Shown in pieces: positions 26,336 through 35,346 of a stretch of 64,000 bases of DNA. A program made the translations under genes and the position numbers. How positions within the stretch are numbered: position 1 is the first letter of the stretch; every line of letters starts with the position of its first letter. Under the pieces are notes generated by a model. That model was not told where the DNA came from, ran no database searches, and was given only the letters and a program-made list of their open reading frames with translations. Where the stretch lies: contig NZ_JAMKMR010000020.1 of assembly GCF_023634645.1 (NCBI RefSeq), positions 25,037-89,036 of the forward strand, written 5' to 3'. This DNA comes from Vibrio sinus. Lineage in GTDB: Bacteria > Pseudomonadota > Gammaproteobacteria > Enterobacterales > Vibrionaceae.

Positions 26336-26655
26336 GTCATGTTACATGGGGGAAGGGGGATATTAAGTCGAGTTTGTTTACTTAATATTGCAACATGGAC
26401 AGTAAGTAAGGTAAACAATATGTTTCACAATTATTTAACGATAAATTAACTAATTGTTGTAGTGTTAATTTTGTAATCAATGATTCTATTAATGGTTCGG
26501 TTTATTTCTTTGAATTACATAGGGATATACTAATATTCATGTCATTTTTTGACCTGGTGTCTTTTCAGTAGCTCCGTCGCGAAGTTGTCATTTAAAAACT
26601 ATACTTGGGTATACGCTTTTTTCATACAGTTTGAATTGCGTTGGAGGAGAACGTT
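26336..26655. other. AT-rich intergenic region
   Basis: These 320 bases lead into the aminoacyl-tRNA deacylase gene and presumably contain its promoter. I see no repeat or small gene. Confidence 0.4.
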
Positions 26656-27135
26656 ATGACAATTGCAGCAAGAGTCACCCGATATCTGGATCGCGAGGAT
26701 ATTGATTACGACGTCATCTCTCATTATCAGAGTACCAGTTCAATTGACAGTGCCTTTGCATCCAAAATTCCATTGAGCCAGCTGGCCAAAGCAGTGATTC
26801 TAGAGGATCACCAAGGTCACCGATTGATGGCTGTACTACCTGCCGACAAGAAAATAAGTTTTTCAGTGTTGAATGATAATTTTAACGCGAAATATGACTT
26901 GGTAAGAGAGCCGATGGTTTACCGACTATTTTGGGATTGTGAGAAAGGCGCTGTTCCACCGTTGGGTGAACCCTATAACATGATGGTTGCATGCGATGAA
27001 CTTCTGGATAATTTAGACAAGGTCTACCTAGAAGCAGGTGATCACGAAACCTTAATCTGTTTGGATAAGTATACTTTTCAAAATATCATGTCTAATGCAA
27101 GACACTTGCGTTTTGGAAAGCAGATATACCATTGA
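26656..27135 (+). CDS. YbaK/EbsC-type aminoacyl-tRNA deacylase
   Basis: The 159 residues belong to the YbaK/ProRS-editing domain family: the N-terminal helix RVTRYLDREDIDYDVI, then LAKAVILEDHQGHRLMAVLPAD with the lysine typical of the active site. GAVPPLGEPYNMMVACDELL corresponds to the usual GxxPPfG segment. Such proteins free mischarged tRNAs. The start is the ATG at 26656, with GGAGGAG nine bases ahead; the frame opens 15 bases earlier. The exact tRNA target is not predictable from here. Confidence 0.82.
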   Translation: MTIAARVTRYLDREDIDYDVISHYQSTSSIDSAFASKIPLSQLAKAVILEDHQGHRLMAVLPADKKISFSVLNDNFNAKYDLVREPMVYRLFWDCEKGAVPPLGEPYNMMVACDELLDNLDKVYLEAGDHETLICLDKYTFQNIMSNARHLRFGKQIYH

Positions 27136-27232
27136 TTCGTTTGTAACATCATGTTTAGTATGAATAAGGCGCAGAGATTGCGCCTTATTCTATTTCACCT
27201 ACGTTTAGGAATGAGGGCCCAAACTCAGCCGC

Positions 27233-27790
27233 CTACTTTTTACGGCAATACTTGGCGATAACAAACATAGCTTGGCCATTGGCTTTTCCTTGTATGTGCG
27301 TCGGGTCGTTTGGCGTTAGGCTAATTCCACGTATGACCGTCCCTTGTTTGATGACTTGCGAACTCCCTTTAATCGGAAGATCCTTAATCACCGTGACGTC
27401 GTCACCTTTCTTTAGCTCTACGCCATTACAATCGAGTGGCTTGTCGTCGTCTGACATGCCAATCATAGCCCAATTTAGCTGCTCTGGTTCAATATACATC
27501 ATTTCGAGCAAGTCTTGTGCCCAGCTTTCCGAGTTTAAACGTGTGAGTTGTCGCCAAGCCACGACTTGTACCGGAGGTACTTGACTCCACATGCTGTCAC
27601 TAAGGCATCGCCAGTGATTGATATCTTTAGGGGAGTCAACCTCAGATAAACACTTTTCGCAGATCAAGATGGCATGATCAACCGTGAGCTGGCTGTGAGG
27701 TGGTACAACATAAGTTGAAAGGTGAGTCTGACTAGAGCAGAGCTCACAGGTTGATTGGCTGCGTTCATGAAGCGAAGCTTCGATAGACAT
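27233..27790 (-). CDS. yjdM: PhnA/YjdM-family protein with zinc ribbon
   Basis: The 185 residues have an N-terminal zinc-ribbon half (CELCSSQ ... CEKCLSEV) and the conserved C-terminal PhnA domain (DCNGVELKKGDDVTVIKDLPIKGSSQVIKQGTVIRGI). The length is greater than that of E. coli YjdM (111 residues) because of a middle segment seen in marine homologues. Despite the historical name, the protein is not part of a phosphonate pathway here. Function is uncertain. Confidence 0.82.
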   Translation of the reverse strand: MSIEASLHERSQSTCELCSSQTHLSTYVVPPHSQLTVDHAILICEKCLSEVDSPKDINHWRCLSDSMWSQVPPVQVVAWRQLTRLNSESWAQDLLEMMYIEPEQLNWAMIGMSDDDKPLDCNGVELKKGDDVTVIKDLPIKGSSQVIKQGTVIRGISLTPNDPTHIQGKANGQAMFVIAKYCRKK

Positions 27791-27872
27791 AAAAATTACT
27801 CGCGGATATGGGACAAAACGCGTGTATTATGGCGTTCTAACCGCATTGAAGTAAAGAAATGGAGCATGATAA

Positions 27873-28292
27873 ATGGCGATTTGGAAACGTGATATGAGCT
27901 TAGAAGTGTTAAATCACACGTCAAAAGACACCTTAGTTGAGCACTTAAACATCAAATACACGAGCTTTGATGACTTTTCAATATCAGCGACAATGCCAGT
28001 TTGTTCGTTTACACATCAACCATTGGGTATGTTGCATGGTGGAGCCTCTGTGGTGTTGGCGGAAACGCTAGGCTCGATAGCGGCAAATTTTTGTGTTGAA
28101 GAAGGTTCATATTGTGTGGGGCTAGATATCAATGCCAATCATATTCGTTCAATGAGGCGTGGAGTGGTAACCGGAGTCGCCGAACCACTGCATTTGGGAG
28201 TCACCACTCAAGTCTGGCAGATTCAAATTAAAGATGAAAGAGAACGTTTAGTTTGTACTAGTCGCCTTACGGTTGCGGTCAAAAGAAAATAA
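27873..28292 (+). CDS. menI: Hotdog thioesterase, DHNA-CoA type
   Basis: The 139 residues match MenI/YdiI: IWKRDMSLEVLNHTSKDTLVEHLNI at the start, then HQPLGMLHGGASVVLAETLGS with the catalytic glutamate, and GVAEPLHLGVTTQVWQI. MenI hydrolyses 1,4-dihydroxy-2-naphthoyl-CoA in menaquinone synthesis, which fits an organism respiring nitrate. It is followed 14 bases later by a small gene on the same strand. Confidence 0.87.
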   Translation: MAIWKRDMSLEVLNHTSKDTLVEHLNIKYTSFDDFSISATMPVCSFTHQPLGMLHGGASVVLAETLGSIAANFCVEEGSYCVGLDINANHIRSMRRGVVTGVAEPLHLGVTTQVWQIQIKDERERLVCTSRLTVAVKRK

Positions 28293-28306
28293 TTGAGGTT
28301 ATATCT

Positions 28307-28540
28307 GTGGTTATTCAATATTCAGGTGGGAAAATCATCGTGACCCCTTTTGAGATAGTAGTAAAAGAAAACAGCACAAGTATGGTGACCATGCAGGCTA
28401 GCTCGGATGCGGTTACTTTAATAGGTAATGGTGCAAATGTGATTACCGCGAATACAGGGGAGGTAAAGTGGTCAATTAAGTTGGACTCTCAGCATCAATT
28501 ACAGGAAGTAGCGCAACAAATAGGATGTGAAATTCGCTAA
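28307..28540 (+). CDS. Small conserved-type hypothetical protein, 77 aa
   Basis: This short beta-rich soluble protein (VIQYSGGKIIVTPFEIVVKE) starts with GTG after GAGG, 14 bases after menI and probably in its operon. It may be the Vibrio family DUF3389, from memory; no motif suggests a function. Confidence 0.6.
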   Translation: MVIQYSGGKIIVTPFEIVVKENSTSMVTMQASSDAVTLIGNGANVITANTGEVKWSIKLDSQHQLQEVAQQIGCEIR

Positions 28541-28607
28541 ATAAGTACTAGGTACGCTAAAATGGGGAAACGAATGTTGAGTAGACTTTGGATGATATTT
28601 CCCCTTT

Positions 28608-30284
28608 ATGGTTAGTTCTAGACTTAGAGTTCAGTTTGAAAAGCTGTTTGAACATTATGGTGGTGAAAACAGTGAAGTACAACTGGATGAAATTACTGAA
28701 GTTTTGTTTTGTACACGGCGAAATGCACGTATCGTCTTAAATAAGTTGGAAGAAGAAGGCTGGATAGAGTGGCGACCCACTCCAGGTCGAGGAAAACTAT
28801 CTCAACTCATTTTTCAACGAAGTCGAGGTGACATCAGTGAGTCGCTCGCTAAGAGTTACTTAGAAGAAGGGAAAATCGAGCAGGCATTGGGCGTACTGGG
28901 TCATGACACGGTAAAACTGTCGCAGGTTGTTGAAGGTTATCTGGGTTTACAGCAGCAAGCCGGTGAACAGGTTATTCGATTGCCCTACTATCGTCCGCTT
29001 TCTATGCTTAATCCGTTAAAGCCTATGCGCCGCTCAGAACTTCATATTGCGAGGCAAATCTTCAGTGGGCTGATACGACTGGATGAAAACGAGTCGGTAC
29101 AGCCCGATCTCGCTCATGCTTGGGAAGCAATCTCAGACTGCCAATGGCGTTTTTATATTAGACCTGGCGTGAGATTCCATAATGGCGATCAACTCACGAT
29201 TCAGAATATATTGGATAGCTTATCAGAACTAAGAAAAACCGATCTTTTTAGCCACATTGTTAAGCTGGAATCTCCAGCTAAATGGGTTGTGGATATCCAC
29301 TTAGATCAACCAGATGTTCAGCTGCCACTGCTACTCACTGAGTCTTGCGCAAAAATATTGCCAGAGTCAGCTTCAAGACCTGAGGAATTCGATAGATTAC
29401 CCATTGGGACGGGCCCATATCGAGTATTGCAAAACGACAATAAGCGATTGGTACTCCAAGCTAACGATAACTATTTTGGCTTTAGGCCGTTACTGGATAA
29501 AGTGGAGGTGTGGGTTATTGATAAAGTTCACTCATCCATTATTTTTCCAAGCTTAACTAAACCTAAAAAAGGAACGATGACTGAAGGGGTAGAGCTTGAC
29601 CCAGGATGCACTTACCTTTTGTTAAACAGAAAAAATGGATTGGCAAAATGCGAAGTGTGGGCATCTTATTTTTTAAACAAGCTCAACTCATTGAATCTAT
29701 TCAGCCATATATCGCCGTCACAAATTACGGAACTAGGAATATTACCGGCTCACGGTGTGAAGCCCGGTTGGTATCACCACTCTCAAGCGGACAGTGGCGT
29801 AGAACCGCCAGAAGTGGATAAGATAAAAATCGCGTATTACTCTCAACACCCGATGTTTCCAGCTATAGCGCAAAGCATACAAAAAATATTGAAATCAGAC
29901 GGTTTGACTGTTGAACTGATTAAATATGACATGGAACTACCTCACAGCGAGCAAGTGGACATATGGATCAAACCTATGGGTATCACCACTCATAGAGAAG
30001 ATGCGCTCGCCGGGTGGTTGCTCAACTCCAGCGATATTAAAGCGTTCAGCATAGAAAAAGATTACCAAGTTTGGAGATCTTTAATTGATGAGTGGCGCTC
30101 TGGTACGAGAAAAGATTTCCCTAGTCAGATGTTAGGAAAATCCTTGGTCGAAAAAAAACAAATGATACCGATGTTTCATTGTTGGCTCGGAGTAAGTAAA
30201 GACCATTGTGGGTCTATACAAAATGCAAAGTGTAACGCATTAGGTTGGTTTGATTTTAGTCAAGTATGGTTAAAGCCCGATTAG
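28608..30284 (+). CDS. SgrR-family transcriptional regulator
   Basis: The 558 residues have an N-terminal winged helix of the SgrR type (TEVLFCTRRNARIVLNKLEEEGWIEWRPTPGRGKLSQLIF). It is fused to a family-5 solute-binding domain (from PYYRPLSMLNPLKP near residue 125; RFHNGDQLT, LPIGTGPYRVL). SgrR in E. coli senses sugar-phosphate stress and activates the small RNA SgrS. Here no setA follows. A small ORF with a strong terminator lies just downstream. The ligand is unknown, so I assign the family only. Confidence 0.85.
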   Translation: MVSSRLRVQFEKLFEHYGGENSEVQLDEITEVLFCTRRNARIVLNKLEEEGWIEWRPTPGRGKLSQLIFQRSRGDISESLAKSYLEEGKIEQALGVLGHDTVKLSQVVEGYLGLQQQAGEQVIRLPYYRPLSMLNPLKPMRRSELHIARQIFSGLIRLDENESVQPDLAHAWEAISDCQWRFYIRPGVRFHNGDQLTIQNILDSLSELRKTDLFSHIVKLESPAKWVVDIHLDQPDVQLPLLLTESCAKILPESASRPEEFDRLPIGTGPYRVLQNDNKRLVLQANDNYFGFRPLLDKVEVWVIDKVHSSIIFPSLTKPKKGTMTEGVELDPGCTYLLLNRKNGLAKCEVWASYFLNKLNSLNLFSHISPSQITELGILPAHGVKPGWYHHSQADSGVEPPEVDKIKIAYYSQHPMFPAIAQSIQKILKSDGLTVELIKYDMELPHSEQVDIWIKPMGITTHREDALAGWLLNSSDIKAFSIEKDYQVWRSLIDEWRSGTRKDFPSQMLGKSLVEKKQMIPMFHCWLGVSKDHCGSIQNAKCNALGWFDFSQVWLKPD

Positions 30285-30464
30285 CAAATAAGAAACAACA
30301 TGCCTATTAATTGGTAATGATTCAGTGACTTAACAATTCACAATTTGATCTGTATCGACAAATTCGTAATTCGATCAATAAAAGCTATTAACTAAAAACG
30401 AAACTGTTACTATAGGCGCCACTTAATTTACGTTTACTTTTTGTCCAATTTTTTGAGGTGCTCC

Positions 30465-30542
30465 ATGGGACTAGGTTTGACCATTCTTTTCATCGCTGCT
30501 TCTACACTTATGGTTAGAAAAGAGATGAAAAACTCAAAATAA
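30465..30542 (+). CDS. Putative small membrane protein, 25 aa
   Basis: A 25-codon frame (MGLGLTILFIAASTLMVRKE...) has a GAGG box seven bases ahead and one hydrophobic helix with a basic tail. It lies 180 bases past the SgrR-like gene and is followed by a strong terminator, so the transcript may be an independent short RNA of roughly 200 bases. Confidence 0.45.
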   Translation: MGLGLTILFIAASTLMVRKEMKNSK

Positions 30543-30609
30543 CAAATCTGTTTCAAACTACGTCCGCATCTCGAAGTCATTACGATAAAGGTGCTTACAG
30601 AATTGTTGG

Positions 30610-30645
30610 AAAGCCAGTGGTCAGCCGCTGGCTTTTTGTTTTTTA
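30610..30645 (+). terminator. Strong intrinsic terminator with long T tail
   Basis: AAAGCCAG.GG and CC.CTGGCTTT form an 11-bp stem with one internal mismatch, followed by TTTTTGTTTTTT. The structure is like the 3' end of Hfq-dependent small RNAs. Confidence 0.85.
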
Positions 30646-30711
30646 TTGTAGAGCTAATTGTAGTAACTTGGGTATACGGTTCTTTCTTAATACCATAACG
30701 TGGAGTCGGTT

Positions 30712-31596
30712 TTGCCTAGCCCCATTACTTTAGAAGCATTGCATATATTAGATGCCATCGAACGGCGCGGTAGTTTTGCCGCCGCTGCCGTAGAATTAGA
30801 ACGCGCGCCTTCATCTTTAAGCTATCAAATACAGAAGCTCGAACAAGATCTTGATTTAATTATTTTTGATCGCTCTGGTCACAAGGCTTCCTTTACTGAT
30901 GCTGGCCGATTAATACTCAATCAAGGTAGGCAGATTCTCGCTGTAACCGATAATATGGTGACAGAAGCTACATTACTTGCCAATGGATGGGAGCCAGATC
31001 TGACCATCGCCTTTGACGGCATCATTACCGTTGATTCTTTTTTCCCCCTTGTTGAAGCTTTTAGTCAGGTAGGCAAAACAAGGATTAAACTGCAAGAAGA
31101 AGTCTTAGCAGGTTGCTGGGAGTCACTTCTTCAAGGTCGGTCTGATTTACTCGTATGCCCTAAGATTAAAGCTACGCCGCCCGAGGTAAAGTCTGAGGTT
31201 ATTGGTAAATTTTCAATGGTTTGGGTCGCATCTTCTAGTCACTATATTCACAATCGAAAGGGAGTATTTGATGAAGAGGCTCGTGAAAAATATCGTGTCA
31301 TTGCGATTGCCGATACCGCTCGTGAACAAGCGGCATTAAGTGTCAATATCTTACAAAAACAACCCCGATTAACTGTGACAAGCTTTTACGCAAAAGTCGA
31401 AGCGTTAAAAGCAGGATTAGGAATTGGGACCTTGCCAAAGCAAGTCGCCATGCCGCTTGTTGATTCTGGAGATTTGAAATTGATTGAGGGTGGAGAAGAG
31501 CGGTCCGCTGATATTGTGGTTGCTTGGCGAAGAAATACTAGCGGAGAGGCCAAATCTTGGTGTATTCAGTATCTCAAAAATCAATGGAAAATTTAG
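30712..31596 (+). CDS. LysR-family transcriptional regulator
   Basis: The protein of about 294 residues has the LysR helix-turn-helix (ALHILDAIERRGSFAAAAVELERAPSSLSYQIQKLEQDL) and a C-terminal LysR substrate-binding domain. The start is probably TTG at 30712, with GGAG six bases ahead; GTG at 30700 has no binding site. The target is unknown; the divergent-neighbour rule does not help here because upstream is a terminator. Confidence 0.85.
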   Translation: MPSPITLEALHILDAIERRGSFAAAAVELERAPSSLSYQIQKLEQDLDLIIFDRSGHKASFTDAGRLILNQGRQILAVTDNMVTEATLLANGWEPDLTIAFDGIITVDSFFPLVEAFSQVGKTRIKLQEEVLAGCWESLLQGRSDLLVCPKIKATPPEVKSEVIGKFSMVWVASSSHYIHNRKGVFDEEAREKYRVIAIADTAREQAALSVNILQKQPRLTVTSFYAKVEALKAGLGIGTLPKQVAMPLVDSGDLKLIEGGEERSADIVVAWRRNTSGEAKSWCIQYLKNQWKI

Positions 31597-31662
31597 CGTA
31601 TATTAATTTTTCTTGAATGAGTTTTGTTCGAGTTATCAGCTTTGCTGTACGCGGCAAAAGCT

Positions 31663-31687
31663 AAGTAGCCGGCTCTGTCGGCTACTT
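31663..31687. terminator. Bidirectional terminator between LysR gene and pat
   Basis: AAGTAGCCG and CGGCTACTT flank a seven-base loop and sit between two convergent genes. A-rich and T-rich flanks on both sides suit termination in both directions. Confidence 0.7.
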
Positions 31688-31700
31688 TAAAGTCTAGCCA

Positions 31701-34382
31701 TTAGTTCAACTTTAACGTCATGTCAGCAGTGCCATCTTCAAACTGAACATTTAATGTAAAACCTAGGCGTGAGGCGAGTTTGAGCATTCCCTGGTTACTT
31801 GGCATGGTTATCCCAATCAGTTTTTTTGTGCCTTTTTCGTTGCAGTACTGAATGATCTTTTCCATCAATATTTTACCCAAGCCATTTCGTTTAAGATCAG
31901 ATCGAATCAAAATAGCAAACTCTGCCACCTCGTTATCAGGATCGATCAGCGCTCTCGATACCCCCAGAATCTGCTTTCCATCTCCTTCACCATGAACTGC
32001 AACAAACGCCATTTCTCGGTCATAATCGATTTGGGTTAATTTCGCCAATGCTTCATGATTCAACTCGCCCACTTCAGTAAAAAAGCGCTTATAAAGATCT
32101 TCTTTTGATACCCCTTTAACGAACGCAGAGTGCAGAGGTTCGTCTTCAGGTAAGACAGGCCTTAATAAGATAAGAGTGTTGTCTTTCAACTGAACTTTTT
32201 GCTCAAGTTCAACTGGATAGGGCCTGATGGCCAAGCGCTTTTGTGCTTCTCCTTGATAACTTCTAAGAGTGAGTCTCGCGTCTAAAATGGTGAACTTGTC
32301 TTCTTTTACCAATAGTGGGTGAATATCAAGCTCAAATACTTGTGGGCATGCAATCACCATTTGAGATAACCGAACCAGGAATTGAGACAGACCTTTTATA
32401 TCAATAGGCTCAATGAGCTTCTTGTAACGAATTTTACCCGTCTTGATGGCTCGAATAATTAGATACCGCGCAAGGGTCGAATTGAGTGGGGGCAACGCGG
32501 CTTCAGCATCTCTTGATTCGTCCCACTCTGAGCCTCCTTGGCCTATCAGTATCACTGGGCCAAACACTTCGTCATTTTTTACTTTAACTCTTAGCTCTTC
32601 CCCGCCATTGGTTTCCGCCATACCTTGTATGACGAACCCTTCGATATTTGCACTTGGAAATACACGTTTTGCTCGTTGAAATATACCGCGGGACGCATTG
32701 GCCACTTCATCATCGTCTTGCAAATTCAGCATGACGCCATGCACGTCGGATTTGTGGGCAATTTCGGGAGAGCGTAGCTTAACTGCAACAGGGTAGCCGA
32801 TATTGTTTGCCACCTTTAAGGACTCATCTACAGTCGATGCAACCCATGTCGGTAAGACGTTAAAACCTAAATGTTCTAAAAAATAGCCAATTTGGTGGGT
32901 CTCTAGGTGAACTGTGGGTTCAACTTGTAATTGTTGCTTTAACCACTTTATCGATTTATCGACCTCACTAGAGCTTATTTGTTGAGCTGTAGAAGGCGTT
33001 TCCATTAAATGTTTCTGATTTCTTCTATAATCTACCAAATGCATAAAAGCGGTCGATACACTTTCCGGGGTACGGTAAGTGGGAATGCCAGCGGCAGAAA
33101 ACAAGTTTCTTGCTTGCTTGGCAGAATATTCACCGCACCAATTGGTCAAGATATTAAATCGTTGACGTTTAGGGTGATTTTTTATGAAATCAATCAACCT
33201 CCGAGCCGTCTCCACACCCGGTGCGATCGATGAAGGACTATGCATGATGACTATCGTATCGGTAATATCACTATTCATCACGGCGTTTAACGTTTGAATA
33301 TAGCGTTGCGGATCGGAATCGCCCGCAATATCGATTGGGTTGGCCTTGCTCCAACTATAAGGTAAGAAGGAAGAAAGCTCGTGCAGAAGTGGTTCATCCA
33401 GTTTCGCCAACTTGCCCCCTAGCTCGGCAAGCGTATCTACGGCCATAATTGCTTGACCACCGCCATTAGTGATAAATGCGATACGTTCACCTCTCAAAGG
33501 CACCGAATGGGTTAGGGTCTCTACCGCAGCAAAAAGCTCATGTGTTGTCATAACTCGTAACATTCCCGCACGTCGGATTGCGGAGTCATAAACAATATCT
33601 AATGAATCTTCACCACCTGTGTGCAGTTTGACTGCTGCTTGACCCATTTTGGTTCTACCACTTTTCAGTACCAAAACTCGACGATTCCGGGAGGCAGCCC
33701 TTGCAGCCGAAAGAAATCGCCTTGCATCATAAATTGAGTCCACGTATAGCAAAATAGCGGTGGTTTTGGTCTCAGAGCTCAGCCAATCCAGCATATCGGC
33801 AAAGCTGATTTCATAAGCATTACCAAGAGAAATCACGGCAGAAAAACCGATTTGATTATCCTTTGCCCAATCTAGTATTGTGGTGCAAACCGCAGCGGAC
33901 TGAGAAACAAATGCAATTTTGCCTTGTTCAGCTGGAATGGGCGAGAAAGAGGCATTAAGACGAATCCAAGGGAGCATGATACCTAAACTATTCGGTCCGA
34001 GTACTCGCATTTTGGCGCGTTTGGCAATGTCTAAGCACTTATCTTGCAAGGGTACGTTATCATCAGCGGTATTGCTGATATCTGCCGAAAGCACTATAAC
34101 GACTTTACAGCCTTTTTTTGCTAATGCTTCGAAAAGCTTGATGTTGCGTTCTGCTTTGGTGCACAAAACCGCAATATCAGGCTCAAGTGGTAGCGCCGCA
34201 ACTTTTGCATACGCCAATACGCCACAGACAGATTTGTACTTTGGTGATACTGGCATAATCACGCCGTCAAACCCGCCATGTAGCAGATTGTTCATTACGA
34301 CGTTGCCTGGTCTGCCAGCTTTGGTTGAAGCGCCAATAACAGCCACAGATTTGGGTCTAAAAAAGTGCTCTAAATTTTTCAT
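31701..34382 (-). CDS. patZ: Protein lysine acetyltransferase Pat (acyl-CoA synthetase-GNAT fusion)
   Basis: The 893 residues are made of an N-terminal NDP-forming acyl-CoA synthetase region (PKSVAVIGASTKAGRPGNVVMNNLL; an ATP-grasp part from about residue 480) and a C-terminal GNAT domain (from about residue 730; RSDLKRNGLGKILMEKIIQYC binds acetyl-CoA). This is the architecture of Pat/YfiQ, which acetylates lysines of acetyl-CoA synthetase and other proteins. The synthetase part is thought to be regulatory. Length fits E. coli PatZ (886). Confidence 0.9.
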   Translation of the reverse strand: MKNLEHFFRPKSVAVIGASTKAGRPGNVVMNNLLHGGFDGVIMPVSPKYKSVCGVLAYAKVAALPLEPDIAVLCTKAERNIKLFEALAKKGCKVVIVLSADISNTADDNVPLQDKCLDIAKRAKMRVLGPNSLGIMLPWIRLNASFSPIPAEQGKIAFVSQSAAVCTTILDWAKDNQIGFSAVISLGNAYEISFADMLDWLSSETKTTAILLYVDSIYDARRFLSAARAASRNRRVLVLKSGRTKMGQAAVKLHTGGEDSLDIVYDSAIRRAGMLRVMTTHELFAAVETLTHSVPLRGERIAFITNGGGQAIMAVDTLAELGGKLAKLDEPLLHELSSFLPYSWSKANPIDIAGDSDPQRYIQTLNAVMNSDITDTIVIMHSPSSIAPGVETARRLIDFIKNHPKRQRFNILTNWCGEYSAKQARNLFSAAGIPTYRTPESVSTAFMHLVDYRRNQKHLMETPSTAQQISSSEVDKSIKWLKQQLQVEPTVHLETHQIGYFLEHLGFNVLPTWVASTVDESLKVANNIGYPVAVKLRSPEIAHKSDVHGVMLNLQDDDEVANASRGIFQRAKRVFPSANIEGFVIQGMAETNGGEELRVKVKNDEVFGPVILIGQGGSEWDESRDAEAALPPLNSTLARYLIIRAIKTGKIRYKKLIEPIDIKGLSQFLVRLSQMVIACPQVFELDIHPLLVKEDKFTILDARLTLRSYQGEAQKRLAIRPYPVELEQKVQLKDNTLILLRPVLPEDEPLHSAFVKGVSKEDLYKRFFTEVGELNHEALAKLTQIDYDREMAFVAVHGEGDGKQILGVSRALIDPDNEVAEFAILIRSDLKRNGLGKILMEKIIQYCNEKGTKKLIGITMPSNQGMLKLASRLGFTLNVQFEDGTADMTLKLN

Positions 34383-34601
34383 TGTTTAAATCCGCAACGT
34401 GACTTCTTATGGTAGGGTATCAATTCAACTCTTTGTTTTGGTCAATTATTTATGTCCTTTGATCAATTAATCCTAGCAATGCTATTACTTTGTGTCTTAA
34501 GTCACAGTGTATCAACATAATATTAGTCAGGTGGGTTGATTATAGGCCATGCTAACGGCATGATTTACGGTAGGTTATATTTTCGGAGCATTTGAGATTT
34601 C

Positions 34602-35171
34602 ATGAAGAAAACAGCGATAGTAGGAATGTCAGTACTTTTGTCAGCATGCTCGACAGGTTCGTATACAGTGGATGTTAGCTCAGAAAGTTATCGTGAAGCG
34701 TATCCAGTAGCTAAAGTAGATCAACCTGTTGTTTCACAAGATGGAACAATGAATGGTGTGACTGAAAAGAACATAATGACAGAGCCGCAAAAAATTGTGT
34801 CCAGCTCGAAAGATGCAATGGCCTCTCAAAAAGCCAAACCAGCAGTTGCCATTATACCTCCGACCGCGAAACAAGTCGCCAAGAACCCAAGGTTCGGGTA
34901 CACCATCCAGGTAGTGGCAGTGGGTACACAAACCAAAGTGGACCAATTTGCACGCAAGTTACCCGCAGAAGGGCAACCAATTTGGGAAAACTACAAGGTA
35001 GTCAATGGCACTAAGTGGTATACGGTCTTATATGGAGACTATGCGACAAAAACGGAAGCAAGGCAGGCGATATCATCCTTGCCAGCAGAGTTTAGAAACT
35101 TAAAACCGTTTGTCAAAAGTATTGATACGATAAAAAATTCGGAATACCCAACACTCAACAAGCTAAACTAA
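34602..35171 (+). CDS. SPOR-domain lipoprotein
   Basis: The 189 residues begin with a lipoprotein signal and lipobox (VLLSACS, cysteine at residue 16). A linker of about 90 low-complexity residues leads to a C-terminal SPOR domain (YTIQVVAVGTQTKVDQFARKL ... WYTVLYGDYATKTEARQAISSLP). SPOR domains bind denuded peptidoglycan at division sites, so it should act at the septum from the outer membrane. A terminator follows directly. Confidence 0.85.
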   Translation: MKKTAIVGMSVLLSACSTGSYTVDVSSESYREAYPVAKVDQPVVSQDGTMNGVTEKNIMTEPQKIVSSSKDAMASQKAKPAVAIIPPTAKQVAKNPRFGYTIQVVAVGTQTKVDQFARKLPAEGQPIWENYKVVNGTKWYTVLYGDYATKTEARQAISSLPAEFRNLKPFVKSIDTIKNSEYPTLNKLN

Positions 35172-35178
35172 CAACGAT

Positions 35179-35206
35179 AAAAAAGAGCTCAATCGAGCTC
35201 TTTTTT
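35179..35206 (+). terminator. Intrinsic terminator after the SPOR lipoprotein gene
   Basis: AAAAGAGCTC and GAGCTCTTTT with a four-base loop and further T residues form a canonical terminator eight bases past the stop codon. Confidence 0.92.
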
Positions 35207-35346
35207 GTATACACTGCATACAAATTGGCTGCAGATGCATCGTATGGTTTGCTTATTGTGAGTTATCCGTCAAAAGCGTGGATTTTAAGGTGATATCGAT
35301 TATCATAGGTAACCATTCCTAACGCTTCATCAAGGAAAGAGTTTTC

